Assembly (NCBI GenBank): GCA_003008705.1
Contig: PDUO01000057.1
Span: forward strand, 5,012 to 69,011
Origin: Pezicula radicicola
Lineage: Eukaryota > Ascomycota > Leotiomycetes > Helotiales > Dermateaceae
Direction: 5' to 3'
Length of the DNA stretch: 64,000 bases
Made by a program: the position numbers and the translations under genes. This document shows positions 22,320 through 33,490 of the stretch, one piece after another. Under the pieces are notes generated by a model. The model saw only the letters and a list, made by a program, of their open reading frames with translations, was not told where the DNA came from and made no database searches. The first letter of the stretch is position 1; each line of letters begins with the position of its first letter.

Positions 22320-23928
22320 CTAGGAGTAACAGGTAGCCCAAGGCTTGTAATTATCCAGCATAAAAAGCTTCTGCAGAGCCCTCCGGCGGATACCTACGTT
22401 GCCACCATCAAATATAGGCAAAACCATCGCATCATTGAGGAAGTCTGTGAAGGGCCTAGACAAATCATAGGCAGAACTGGTGCTCAACATTAGTACTTGT
22501 CGGTTCACTCCGTGAAATATTGAAGAACTTACACTCCAACAAGATTGATTGCATCGATTGCTGACTTTACAGCAGCATCGGAGCAATATATTTTGGCTTC
22601 CAAGGCGAGCTCCCTCTTGTCGTCATAGTTCGAGTCAGACTGCAATCTTTGCGCCGCTTTCCAGGTAAGGTATCTAAACAAAGAATACATTGTTAGCAAA
22701 CTAAAACCAATCTAGGGAGTTTGAAAGTTTTACCTCGAGGTTTCTGTTCGCATCTTGATGTCTATCAAAAGATCCGCTACCGATTGTCGCTCTCCAATTG
22801 GCACACAGCCTCCCCGCGTAGACTTGGAGAACTCCAAAGCGGCGTCGAAGATACCACGTTGAATTCCAACGCCCATGGCGCCTACCAAGACCGCTACAAT
22901 GCTCAGAATTAGGACACTATTATCACTATTGTGGGTGGTAAACCATACCTGACATTTCGAAGCTTGCGCTCACAACTCCAGCTCCCGTGCCAGGTGCGCA
23001 CAACAGATTTTTCGCAGGTACCCGGAGGTTGGTGTACTTTGGAGGGTTTAGCGTTGTTCATACTTTGTTAGTAGAGAACGCACCTTAATATGAGGGCCCG
23101 AGACAGCGGTATGACCTGCGAGCTGTGGGTGGGCAAGGACTTCGAAAGCACCTTTTCCTGCTCGTGCTATGTCGCTTTTCGTAACAAGAAGTATCATGAT
23201 ACGATCAGCTGGCTTAGCAGTCTCTGGGATATCAGAGTTGGTGCAGCGGCAGACGATACATGACAGTTCGGCGCCCTGGAACTCCCATCCTCCTGAATTG
23301 GTCGCCCAAATCTATGGTACGAAAGTAGGTTAGGTAGGGTGATCTGGGGTATATCATGTCTTATATCAAACATACCTTTTCTCCATTTAGAACCCAGCTA
23401 TCGCCCTCGAGATGTGCCGTCGTTTGTAAGCCTGGAGCGCCTTCCTCAAGCCAATTTGCCTACATAGTTCCTGTCAGCCCTGTCGTCTCGCAATTAACTA
23501 TATTTCATACCTACCACACCTGCGGGCTCGGAAAACACCAATGACGCTAATGGAGCTCCATCGCCGAGAAGGAACGGCTCGAGGAATTCTCGAAGCTCTG
23601 GTCGATATGCCAGGGCCAGTGGCGTGAGTCCTAGTCCTGTGCCAAATAGCGTCAAACTAGCGGCTGGTTCTACCGCGTATAATTCTTCAACTAAAATCGC
23701 AGCTTCGATTAGACTTTCACTTGTTCCTCCGATAGGCGCAGGAATCTGGCCTTGGACCAGCCCTGAGCGAACGGCCTCACGATAGATGGGCTGGATGGAC
23801 TGGAACCTCTCTGCATGTGATGCTAGAGATGCGTAGGCAGCCTTGGCTCCGACGAGATGCTTGGTGGCAAAGTTACGGGCTGCTTCTCGTACCGCAGCTT
23901 CCCTGGGAGATAAGGTAAAGTCGACCAT
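22320..23928 (-). CDS. Acyl-CoA dehydrogenase family flavoprotein
   Basis: This is a FAD enzyme of the acyl-CoA dehydrogenase superfamily, which removes two hydrogens from acyl-CoA or, in some members, hydroxylates small substrates. The start MVDFTLSPREAAVREAARNF is typical. Downstream exons give LEEGAPGLQTTAHLEGDSWV, NGEKIWATNSGGWEFQGAEL (beta-domain core), AFEVLAHPQLAGHTAVSGPH and CVPIGERQSVADLLIDIKMR. The C-terminus is DAMVLPIFDGGNVGIRRRAL. Several GT-AG introns are seen (for example near 23455-23517 and 22490-22530, the latter with a TACTAAT branch site). No breaks were found. It is divergent from the usual mitochondrial enzymes and has no obvious targeting peptide. The substrate cannot be told from the sequence. 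Confidence 0.85.
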
Positions 23929-24757
23929 GGCGAAGATGGTGGCACTGAGTGAGACTGGTATGAGATGGATTCCTAAAACCTGCACGTGGGATGACTTGTG
24001 TATGAATGTCGAGTTACTAATGTGTGAGTAGTTTTTACTTTTCCCGTTCTTTACTGTGTACAAAAACGTCAAATGCCAGACTCATAGAAAGCCCCGAGGA
24101 GTTTTGGTTGCTATAGGGGCGTGAGATAATTAGGAGGATTACTTCGTAGACCTTGACGGTAGTGGAGTGAGGACGCCTAACCCTGGAACACACAAGGAAG
24201 TCGCAAAGCATACAGTATGGAGACGGACCAACTTCGGGCCCGGGACTCCAAGCTACCTACCGGGCCGTACCCGAGAACTATGGCCTCTTGGCCTAAACTT
24301 AAATTCTCCAAAGAGCTTTGATGCCGGCGTCGGTTTGTCATCGTATCCAGGTCGAAGGATTCAATCCTAGTTAGTTTAAAGTTTGGGTTCATCATAAGTC
24401 ACGGACCGCTCATGTAACACCCACCCACACACATTCCCCCATGGTCCGTCCACTACCCCCTATTTTGCCGTGTAAAATTTGCACTTCTTATGGAGTTCGG
24501 GGCACAGGGCTTGGCTGGATATCTAGCAATTGTCGATGAGAAGGACGCTTTCGTAAGCACTGACTGGATTTCCATTACTTTTTATCTTTCGATTTTTTGG
24601 GCACCTAGACGCATATCCGATAGTCTCACCTTTTGAAATCTTATAAACTCTTTACTAGAGACACACATTATCTCTAGAATATAATTCTAAAACAAAATTA
24701 GATAGTTCAAAATGTTACGTTTAAGTAATATTCGCTCTAGTCACTCCGTAGAAAACT
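23929..24757. other. Intergenic, no gene seen
   Basis: There is no coding frame with a plausible product between the acyl-CoA dehydrogenase start and the C-tract element. A run of C residues at the right edge belongs to that element. Confidence 0.45.
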
Positions 24758-25007
24758 TATCCCCCCCCCCCCCCTTAAACAAACCCTATTCAGCAGCTCC
24801 GCCCCGCTAGAAGTAAGATGGCCCTTCTCTAAGTGGTTGGAAGCCTATGTTTGCCTTATTGCATAGGCTAAAATCTAGTCTATTGTAAAGACTAGGGCGT
24901 ACGTAGAAATTTCTAGAGGCCTGAAATCAGTAGATTGTACTTGCTAGACGCCCCTGTCTTCCCCCTTGTACGCCCCCACCGTATAGGGTTTATTTAGGGG
25001 GGGGATA
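24758..25007 (+). mobile_element. C-tract MITE family, copy 1
   Basis: The element starts TATCCCCCC, then TTAAACAAACCCTAT, and ends with the inverted complement (ATAGGGTTTATTTAG followed by a G run and ATA). The interior carries GCATAGGCTAAAATCTAGTC and GGGCGTACGTAGAAATTTCT, found again in copies near 28253 and 32678. No coding capacity. It is a small inverted-repeat, non-autonomous element. Confidence 0.75.
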
Positions 25008-25249
25008 GCATGCACGTGCCTACATTCTACGGCTAATAACGTACCATCTAATATGACTTGATTAATGCGGACAGCGATAACTTCGTAAGGGGCTCTAAAA
25101 TGATCCCACAGAGAGCTACAGCTTCGTTTATGCATTTAAATAAAGTTTAACTTGGAGAACTCTACATGCAATGGTCGTCTCCCAGTGGGGTGGGTGGGCA
25201 GAAGCGGGTTGAGCACATTCTTCCTGCACACTCTTCATGGGTCATGTCT

Positions 25250-25360
25250 TGGACAAGTTCCATGTACTCTGTACCTGGGTCGTACTTTTCGTATATGCCC
25301 GAATAATTTAGTTCGCCATATCTGTGTTTCTATAGGGGACTTTACCTAGATCAGGAACAC
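25250..25360 (+). repeat. Dispersed repeat B, copy 1
   Basis: The segment ending TCTGTGTTTCTATAGGGGAC, then TTTACCTAGATCAGG, has an inverted second copy at 27590-27690, including CGTATATGCC upstream. The two copies flank the rhodopsin-like gene. It is probably the terminus of an unidentified element. Confidence 0.6.
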
Positions 25361-25621
25361 TCTGCATATTCGTTATCGGTTATTCGCTGTAAGGCCTAGT
25401 AGGTAGAGAATGCACAGGTACGAAAAGCTAGATTATTTCGGCATGTACGAAAGTATGTACGGTATGTGTTCGTACTACTCTCTGTTACAGTATACGCAGG
25501 AACATAAGATATCCACACTCCAACAAAACTACAATCAAATCAAACCCCAGCGTCGTTCGCTTAAGCGAAGTTCGACCAATTAACACCATCTTTATTCCCT
25601 CAAGCAGCAGGTCGGTACGCC

Positions 25622-26946
25622 TCAGATCCTCCCAGGCACTTTTCCCTTGTCTGCGTGAGAGACATAGATCTCCGTGCTTTTATAGATGCCCGATTTCGAA
25701 TCACCATAGGCGGTGTGTAAATCAGCGTTGACCAAATTTCTTTCGCTACTGGTCGGACTATTTTTGCCTCCTCGATCGTTGCCTCGTTCTGGAAGTTCTA
25801 TGTTCCACTTGTTGATAGCGCGTTCAGGGTCGGGAGTCATTCCCCTTCTCTCGCTTAACTTGCTGTTGTCTTGGTGGTTGTCTGAGAGCTTGAAGCTAGA
25901 ATTGTTTATCTTACGGACTTTCGAAAAGAGAGGTTTGAGAGAAGGGACCGATGCACAGATGACTCCAACACAACACTCAATAATAGACCACACAGCCGAA
26001 GGCTCGTTGTCCCCTATATGAATTGGTTAGCATCGGCTAATATATAAGCTCCAACGTAAATTCGCCTTACAGCTTGAGTCCTGGCTGACACTGGTTCTTT
26101 GTAGGGCCCAGAGTCGAATAATTCCAGCAACGCAAACAAAGAATCCCATCGCGAACACTATAACAAGTCCAATCTTGTCGTTCCTTGGCCGAGCAATGGC
26201 CCATAGCACCTTCATTGGCATGATGTAGATGACGAAGTCGGTTAGGATGTTTATCGCTGCGTGTGAGTAAAACACTGCCGTAACATTAACGCACTTTCCG
26301 CCAGTAATCGTTTTGTCCCATGCGTAGGGAATTGGCTTGCATTGGAATATAACCACAATAACGAACGAGATTCCTGTGAGCGTAACGAATACCATAGATG
26401 CGTATGCGGTCATGCGCAGCTTCTTCGTAGTGAAAAACCGCAGATAAAGCGACAAGAGCGAGAACTTGGTGACCGTTACACAGACATAATACACAAGCTC
26501 ACCAACATAGAAAAGCTTTGAGAGATCAGCTTAGCAGATATTATAAGGGCTGGGAGGGTATATACTTGGAGAGAGCCAGCAAAGTATGAAGGAACTGTTA
26601 GGTCGTAAATATGATAACCCAAGCCATAAGTGGTTTCTGTTCTAGCAATTCAGTTATTGTCCTCAACATGTTCTGTCGTGGTTTCGTACGTTGAGGAACA
26701 TTGACGCAGAAGTAAATGGCAAGTCCCTATAAATTTCAGTAACAACTCAGTCAACTCACTAGACGAGGTTCATACCGCAGCGACCAAAATTGTCCAGTCA
26801 CCAACTTGCAAACGTTGGCCCAATACCTTCAGGCGAGCCCACAATCTTAGAGCGATGGTAATAGCTGTTAATAGCCCAAAAGTAACACTAACACCAATAA
26901 GTTCAGGAACTCTCGAAGGGACGTCGGATGAGATTGTTAAAGCCAT
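25622..26946 (-). CDS. Rhodopsin-like / PTH11-type seven-helix membrane protein
   Basis: This is an integral membrane protein of the fungal rhodopsin-domain family (PTH11-like, satratoxin-cluster SC4-like). The start MALTISSDVPSRVPELIGVS leads into the first helix (FGLLTAITIALRLWARLKVL). Exons then give GLAIYFCVNVPQQTTYGLGY, ELVYYVCVTVTKFSLLSLYL with RFF, YASMVFVTLTGISFVIVVIF, DFVIYIMPMKVLWAIARPRN and GLVIVFAMGFFVCVAGIIRL. The conserved WSIIECCVGVICASVPSLKP precedes a polar cytoplasmic tail to 25622. Introns lie near 26713-26778, 26643-26700, 26510-26565 and 26000-26070 and join in frame. It appears complete at about 370 residues. Such proteins act as putative surface receptors or are found beside metabolite clusters; the ligand is unknown. 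Confidence 0.8.
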
Positions 26947-27589
26947 ATTTGAAAACAACTGATAAATAAAACGCAGCACAAAAGAAGATGTAAGGTATGG
27001 AGACTCTGGAGGAGGAATTGCAGAACTAAGGGTTATCCCTTCTTTCAACAGCTTATCACACAACACTCTAGCCTCGGGGGTTTCACTTGGCTCGCGGCTG
27101 CTTCGAGCGACTGACAGTCTTCCGAAATATCGGAAATACTGGTAACGGGTATCATATACACTGATCAGTGGGGGAACGCTCAGACTCCTAGGTTCAAATT
27201 GCGAATGTGTCTTGCTCGCTCCACTACTTTAAACCAGCAAATTGTCGCTGACAAAAGTTAGAGTTTTCTTGCGCGTCCACCTCGCCTAAATTACAACTTT
27301 ACCACCCTTGTTCCGGGATATAATACCTAGGGGAGGGGCCGAATCGCAACTCTATCTCCAAGCTTTTAGCCATTGCTTTAGATGTGGACGCAGAGCTGTC
27401 AGGTACGGTATAAGAAGTAACGATTGGCTAATCGTCGGCTTCGTCACAGGCCTTTGTATGTCGCATTCGCTCCTAAGCGATGCACTCCGTACCCAAACAA
27501 ACCATCTTTTTGTGTCAGTTCGTTCCATCTACTCTGGCCTTATAGCGAATTGCCGATAAAGTATATATATATTGTTGTAGTAGTACTAT

Positions 27590-27690
27590 TCCTATTCTAG
27601 GTAAAATCCTCTATAGAAACATAGATGTGTAGGGCTGGTTTGTTTAGGCATATACGAAGTATTAAGGCTTGTAATAGAAGGATTCCTTCC
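27590..27690 (-). repeat. Dispersed repeat B, copy 2 (inverted)
   Basis: Reverse complement of this segment reads CGTATATGCCTAAACAAACC, then TATGTTTCTATAGAGGATTT and TACCTAGA. It matches the 25250-25360 copy with scattered differences, many of them C-T/G-A. It lies in inverted orientation on the other side of the rhodopsin-like gene. Confidence 0.6.
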
Positions 27691-28249
27691 TTGGAGACTA
27701 ATTTAAGTAGTATCCCTTTATGTAGCTCAAGGCCGACCCTACAAGGATTCGGCACCCGGAGAATTTCCACCACCAAAAAATGTATGTATTTTACCGTGCA
27801 CGTCCTAGATCCAAGTAGGAGGGCCGCAACCCACACCGAGGGTTACTTTCGTACCGGCCCAAATAAACCCTATTCATGTCTGAGCGCAAAACTAGAATAT
27901 TTGACACACGTCACTTAGAACCAGGGCCTTCTGGCCAATTAGAAAGCTCTATTCAGAGGCTCTGTCGCTAAACTTACGATGCTCCTTAAATGCCTCACAT
28001 ACTGCTTCTGTACTTGTCTTTCTACTGTATCCTCTACCAACGAATATAGACTAGACACTATACTATGTACCTACACTAAAGACACTTACGAAGAAGACCT
28101 TAACCTACGACAACCGATTACAAATTTAGACTCTCTATTATAATAAAGAATTAAATAAAAGTAATATTATTTATTATGTACTTAGTATTACACTTAGATA
28201 GTAATAGGGTTTATTTAGACTTATATAAAAGTAAAAGTACTTAGGATTA

Positions 28250-28460
28250 TATTATCCCCCCTCTCCCTTAAATAGAGTCTATTTAGTAGGCTCCGTGGGT
28301 TGGAACAGTAAAGGTATACTCTGAGTAGTCGGAAGCCCTTGTAAGTCCTCGTCTACAAGACCTTACCTTAATGCACAGGCCGAAATCTAGTCTGTTATAA
28401 TTTCTAGGGGGTACGTAGAACCCCTCCTCCCCAAATAAATGTCATCCGGTAGGACCTGCC
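28250..28460 (+). mobile_element. C-tract MITE family, copy 2 (diverged, with a partial second unit)
   Basis: It begins TATCCCCCC and continues TTAAATAGAGTCTATTTAGT. The interior has GCACAGGCCGAAATCTAGTC and GGGGGTACGTAGAA, shared with copies 1 and 3. From about 28436 a second, similar left end (CCCCAAATAAATGTCATCCG and then GTCATACTCCGAGTGGGCGGAA) begins, so two units may be nested or in tandem. Right end not clear. Confidence 0.55.
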
Positions 28461-28919
28461 GGTTGGTACCCTAGAAGTCATACTCCGAGTGGGCGGAAAT
28501 CTTAGCCTGGCCTGTGCTTCAAGCAAGATCTGAAGGGTCAAATCTGAAGGCCCCACAGGCCTGGCGACACCTAAAGACACCTGATCGTATTCAGGAGAGA
28601 CCCCTTAGGAGGCTACTCCACTAGCCCACTGAATAAAAATCATTCAGAGCGGGTAGAGGGTACTTCCGTAGAGTGATTTTTGTTTAGTACTAAGACTGAT
28701 TCGAGTTGCGAGCCGTGTCTGAGCATGAAGATTACTGCATGGAAGTACGGAGTGCTCAACACGATGGCGATGTCGGCAGTTTAATTCGTCACTAGGGTAG
28801 ATAGCAGGGAAGCATGGAATGTATTAGTACCAAAGATCAAAATCTATGTTCTCCATTCCCATCGCAGGAATTTGATTCAGAGGCAATTGATGCAATATCA
28901 GCCCAACTGAAAAACCAAA
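28461..28919. other. Promoter region of P450 plus repeat tail
   Basis: The left part continues the repetitive unit begun near 28436. From about 28690 the sequence looks like ordinary upstream DNA of the P450 gene. No open frame is supported here. Confidence 0.4.
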
Positions 28920-30934
28920 ATGCCTTCATCCGAATATGAAGTATTGCCTCTGGTGCTCAGAATTGTGAAGCTACCTGAAGATCTATCGGGTTATCTGGGG
29001 CTTTTTTTCAGGCTCTTCATACTGGTAAGATCATCTATTTCCTGACGATTCATCAGACGAGTTTGCTAATAACAGAAGTTTTCGATCTTTCTCACGTTTC
29101 GATTGAGCTATCGACGGTTCTTACATCCCCTTGCTCGATTTCCAGGGCCATTTTTCAATTCGATCACAAATGTGGGTTTAGGATACCATGTTCTTGTGGC
29201 TAAAGTCTCACGATACATAGCTTCAATGGCATTACAAGCTTTCCCAGGGAAATGTTCATTTAGATAATCAAAAGTGGCATGAGGTTTATGGTAAGTCATA
29301 CCTTTACTGCGGTCTGAGGCACGATGCTCATCAATTCTAGGCCCCATTGTCAGAATATCGCCAAATCATCTCAGTTTCTCCGATCTCGCAGCTGTCAAAG
29401 ACATATATGGTTTTGGTATTCGTGAATCACTTCGACTCGACAAAGACCCAAACTTCTTCACACCCGAAGTCGACGGCTCATTGAACATTGTCAATGAAAC
29501 CAACGGTGCTGAGCACTCACGGATGAGGAAGATGTTGAGCAATGCTTTTAGCAACTCTAGTCTTCTTGCTAACGACAAGATTCTCATCCGGAGAGTTAAT
29601 GAATTCCTTCATGACTTGGCCTCAATGAAAAAAGAAAATAGTTCCTTGGGAATCCACATCAAGAATCTTTTCAGCTATGTGACATTCAATATAATGGGTG
29701 AGTTTTGACCTGAGTGAAAGGGGGGGTAGCACGAGACTTACGATTATTCTAGGCGAGATGGCTCTTGGAGATACTTTTGAATCTCTTTCCTCGAAAGAAG
29801 GTATACTAGTGCAATACATGTCAACGAATATGGGCTGATTCTTCAAAGCCAACAGATACACCTGGGCTGATGTCATCATGACATCGTCGGTCATGAACGA
29901 TGTTATGCGAGGTGTTGCCCTGATTCCCGGCCTTGTCACACTTCTCAGTGTCTACGTACCGCAGCACTTTCGCGACACCATATACCGCCACTTCGAGTAC
30001 TCATCTAAATATGCTGAAACGTAAGTGATAAATGAGAATTCACAATCATCTAAGTGGTTTGCTAATTGTATCATCTTTTTTACATTCAGCCGTGAGCACG
30101 CATCACTGGAACAAAAAGACTTTATGCATCACATGCTCAAGGCCAAAATGCCAAATGGTCAACGTGTGCCAAAGAAAGAGATTATATCTCATTCTCTTGT
30201 TATTATGATGGCCGGAACTGTCACCACAGCTACAAGCCTGACCGCTGCCACATACTATCTTCTAACAAATCCCGCAATAGTTGAAAAGCTTCGCTCGGAG
30301 CTTGATGCAAATTTCTCGAGTATTGAAGAAATGACTTCAAAAGCGCTCATGGACTGCCAATATCTCAATGCTATAATTCAAGAGGGCTTGAGAATAAATC
30401 CACCGGCTGGAGCTGCTCATCTGCCAAGAATCGTGCCGAAGGGAGGTTCGAATATTGCAGGGACATTTGTCCCCGAGGGAGTAAGTAAACCACCTTACAC
30501 GTATATTTGTTTTACCAAAGCTAATTTAGATTCACAGACCAGTGTTTCTGTTCATCCATTCTCTCTAGTTATGAACCCTCTGAACTTCCATGAGCCGCGG
30601 AGATTTATTCCCGAGCGATGGATTGCTTCGGAACCAGAAGGACAGAAAGGTGATCGATTAGAGGCCAGTGTCCCATTCTCATTTGGACCGAGAGGATGTA
30701 TCGGCAAGAAGTAAGTCCTTATCACCACTTCTTCCCTATCTCAAATTACTAAGTTGTTCCTCAAGCCTCGCTTATCTAGAGCTTCGTATGGTGCTTGCGA
30801 AGTTGTTCTGGAAGTACGACGTTGAAATGACCAACATCAAGGAGGTTAAATCATGGATTGATGAGAGTACTGGATACACGCTGTGGAGAAACCCACCGTT
30901 GTATGTTCGTGTTCAGGAGCGCAGAAATTTTTAA
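28920..30934 (+). CDS. Cytochrome P450 monooxygenase
   Basis: This is a microsomal P450 with an N-terminal hydrophobic anchor (LSGYLGLFFRLFILKFSIFL). It starts at MPSSEYEVLPLVLRIVKLPE. Spliced exons give HPLARFPGPFFNSITN, LQWHYKLSQGNVHLDNQKWH, EVYGPIVRISPNHLSFSDLA, the I-helix AGTVTTATS, the K-helix EGLR (ExxR), PERW, and the haem loop FGPRGCIGKN with its Cys ligand. Eight or so GT-AG introns of about 50 nt all keep frame, including one joining SSKE to ANRYTWADVIM. The acidic residue usual in the I-helix (AGxE/D-T) is a valine. The type resembles the large fungal group that includes benzoate 4-hydroxylase-like and pisatin demethylase-like enzymes; the substrate is not predictable. The gene appears intact. 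Confidence 0.88.
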
Positions 30935-32677
30935 TATCTCCACCGAGCAAACGATATACTATATATCTATACCACAGAGGCTATAGCACTGTGGAAATTT
31001 TCATTATGTTTTTGGGGGGACGGAAAAAGTACTTTAGGTTAGATCTTAGAAACAATTATATTTTTTAGAGTTAAAAAACAAAGAACTTTATAAGTTTTAA
31101 GCTTAACTATACGAAAGAGTATTAGAACTAAAAAAATATACAGTTCATTTTATAGTATTTACTTTAGATTAACTAGGCGCCTTTAAGCCTTGTGCACGGA
31201 AGTCAGATCTTATCTCACCTACAAACTCTATGCTAACTTCGTACTAGATCCGGCACTCCGGTATCATGGAGGAACACTTGGACAAACAAGATATTACTCT
31301 CGCTTTATCGCCCTCCAAATCAAGACAGCTCTTCTTAGAACTCCCCTATAGATCTATCAGAAGACGCCTTAGGATAGATTTGTCATTACTTTACAAAATG
31401 AGAGCATGAATTTCGCTTAAATGAATTACCAGGTCTTTTCGGCCCTAAGTTGTCACAAAGATAATCTGTATCAATGTCAATTGCCTGAAGCAGACGATGC
31501 CTATATTCTATATTGCCTCTATGTTGATTTTCTGCACCGACACAGGAACTGCATGAAATTACATTCAAGTTACATAACACGCCGTCACGCACAATCGCAA
31601 AAGATAAACAGCCTGCAAGGTGCAGAGGCCCCAACATGCCCTGAGGCGCTTTGATGGCTGAGGAAAACGGAGCGATTGTAATTGGAAGATATAATGGGCC
31701 CATAACTAGGCGCACAATGGAACATAGAGATGTGTTTGATGAAATGCAGTGGTAGTATCTTCAAGGATTTGCAATTATAGTTCTAAGTTCAAAAGCACAC
31801 AGTATTTATATTAGAGGGTTTCAGTACATTTTTTTAAAATGTAGAAGAGGCCCACAACCTTCCTTATTAGGCTTAAGGCATGCATAAATTTTAGGTTTTG
31901 TATAATATGTACAGAAAAGAACATACCAACAAACTACACTTAATGTGGACGGCTACATTTTATTTTCTTGTAGAAAGCTCTACAAGGGCCCCATAAAATC
32001 AACACATAATATGGGGCTATCGTAAAGAAACTCGTTAAATGTAGAAATAATGTAGCTAGCGAAGCCTTATAATTGGTCTTTAAAAGACAAAGTGCCTCTC
32101 TGCCTTACATCTGCCTTAAAGTGCACAACTCTCCTCCCCCCCCCCCACTGTAGGGTATGCCGCTATATTTGTGGGACCCTATTCTTCATTATAATAAAAT
32201 GTACTGAAACCCTCTATTACCTTTCGATTTGTCATGACCTTTTCGTCATGTCAGGATTCATATATAGCAAATCATGGACGGAAATCTAAACTAATTCGAC
32301 GTGATGACAGCTCTGTTGCTGTATTTTGACACCTCCCATATCCCAGCAGCAACATCAATCATCCAAGCTGCACAGCTTTCTCTTGTGAGGGAAGCCCCAG
32401 CTCCGGACCGATTCCCACGAAATGTTTTCACTGGCTTCCATTTCGGCAGGGATTTAACACTCTGCTCGTCTACGATCGCTTAACGCGTCTCAGAGACAAA
32501 TAGAGGAAGTTTATTGGCTAGAACTGCTCTGTTCGATTGATACCTTATTGCACGTCCCTATGGCCCAAGCGTTGGCCAATATTTCCATGGGTCGGGATAG
32601 TGGCTCGCATCGTGCTTTGTGATGATCCGTCACCAAAACTTTAATATTTCGGAATCACTTCCCCGAGACTTATTATT
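30935..32677. other. Intergenic, no confident gene
   Basis: Small open frames exist (for example minus strand 31386-31715) but none has a recognisable motif. A C run occurs near 32132-32147. No clear repeat borders were found apart from the element that follows. Confidence 0.4.
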
Positions 32678-32947
32678 TACTCTCCCCCCCTAAATAGAGG
32701 TTATTCGGTGGGCGGGTGGTCCCAGCTGTCTAGGGGGTCTAACAAATAGAAAGTACTACTTTCGTGGCCTACTAATCCCCTGACAGGCCTCTCGAAATTT
32801 CTACGTACGCCTAACAATTTACAACAGACTAGATTTTGACCTATGCAACAAGGCAGAGTCTAGTAGACAGGGACTCAGAGTGTACCCTTTATAGCTCCGA
32901 CCCACGGAGCCCACCAAATAACCTCTATTTAGGGGGGGGGGGGAGTA
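32678..32947 (-). mobile_element. C-tract MITE family, copy 3 (inverted)
   Basis: The ends are inverted repeats: left TACTCTCCCCCCCTAAATAG then AGGTTATTCGGTGGGC, right AGCCCACCAAATAACCTCTA then TTTAGGGGG and AGTA. The reverse complement of the interior has GCATAGGTCAAAATCTAGTC and GGCGTACGTAGAAATTTC, as in copies 1 and 2. It is 270 bp, non-coding and relatively well preserved. Confidence 0.75.
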
Positions 32948-33490
32948 CCCGAAAAAGGCTTAACTAGCGGGTCCCGAGAGCTTAAAGGCTTATCCGCCGC
33001 GCCCCACGGGTTCCCATTTTAGCAAAGTGAGGAGCGACTCAGGGCATTGAAATTAGCATGACGGTGAACTTGAGGGTTTATTGTGCAGTTTAATGGAGGG
33101 CTGGTTTATGACCGATGTAATTAGTTGGGACGAAGCTGAGATTTCTTCTAGGCGTGAATTAGTTACATGTGAATCGTAAGGAAATAGAAGCCGTTTTATG
33201 TTATTCATTTGGGTAAAAACAAAAAGCTAGATACTGATTGTATATATCTCCTATATGTAGTATCAGTTAAGAAATTAGGCTAGCTAGTATTATCACGCAT
33301 CTTTTTTTGTGTAGGAAAATACACACAGGGCACAGTACAGGCTAAACAAGTGATTTAAATTCATATTAGGAACACCTAGTTGACGAATACGGAGAGTGCG
33401 AGAGCTTGCGAGATCGGGTCAGTACTCAAGGGCCTGATAGACGAACACTCAGTAATCGGTGTAATGGGTCGCCCACCACCCTTAAACTGC
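32948..33490. other. Intergenic, 3' side of hydrolase gene
   Basis: I see no coding frame or repeat border that can be supported in this gap downstream of the hydrolase stop codon. Confidence 0.4.

Noticed and set aside
27597..27836. Minus-strand frame ending YVSIEDFT, similar to the end of a frame at 25152-25349
   Set aside because: The similarity comes from dispersed repeat B, which is not protein-like.
29108..29347. Minus-strand frame of 79 codons
   Set aside because: It is antisense to the P450 N-terminal exons, which carry HPLARFPGP and continue in frame after splicing.
29760..29870. Premature stop in the P450 (NMG followed by TGA)
   Set aside because: A 50-nt GT-AG intron with a branch site removes the stop and joins SSKE to ANRYTWADV.
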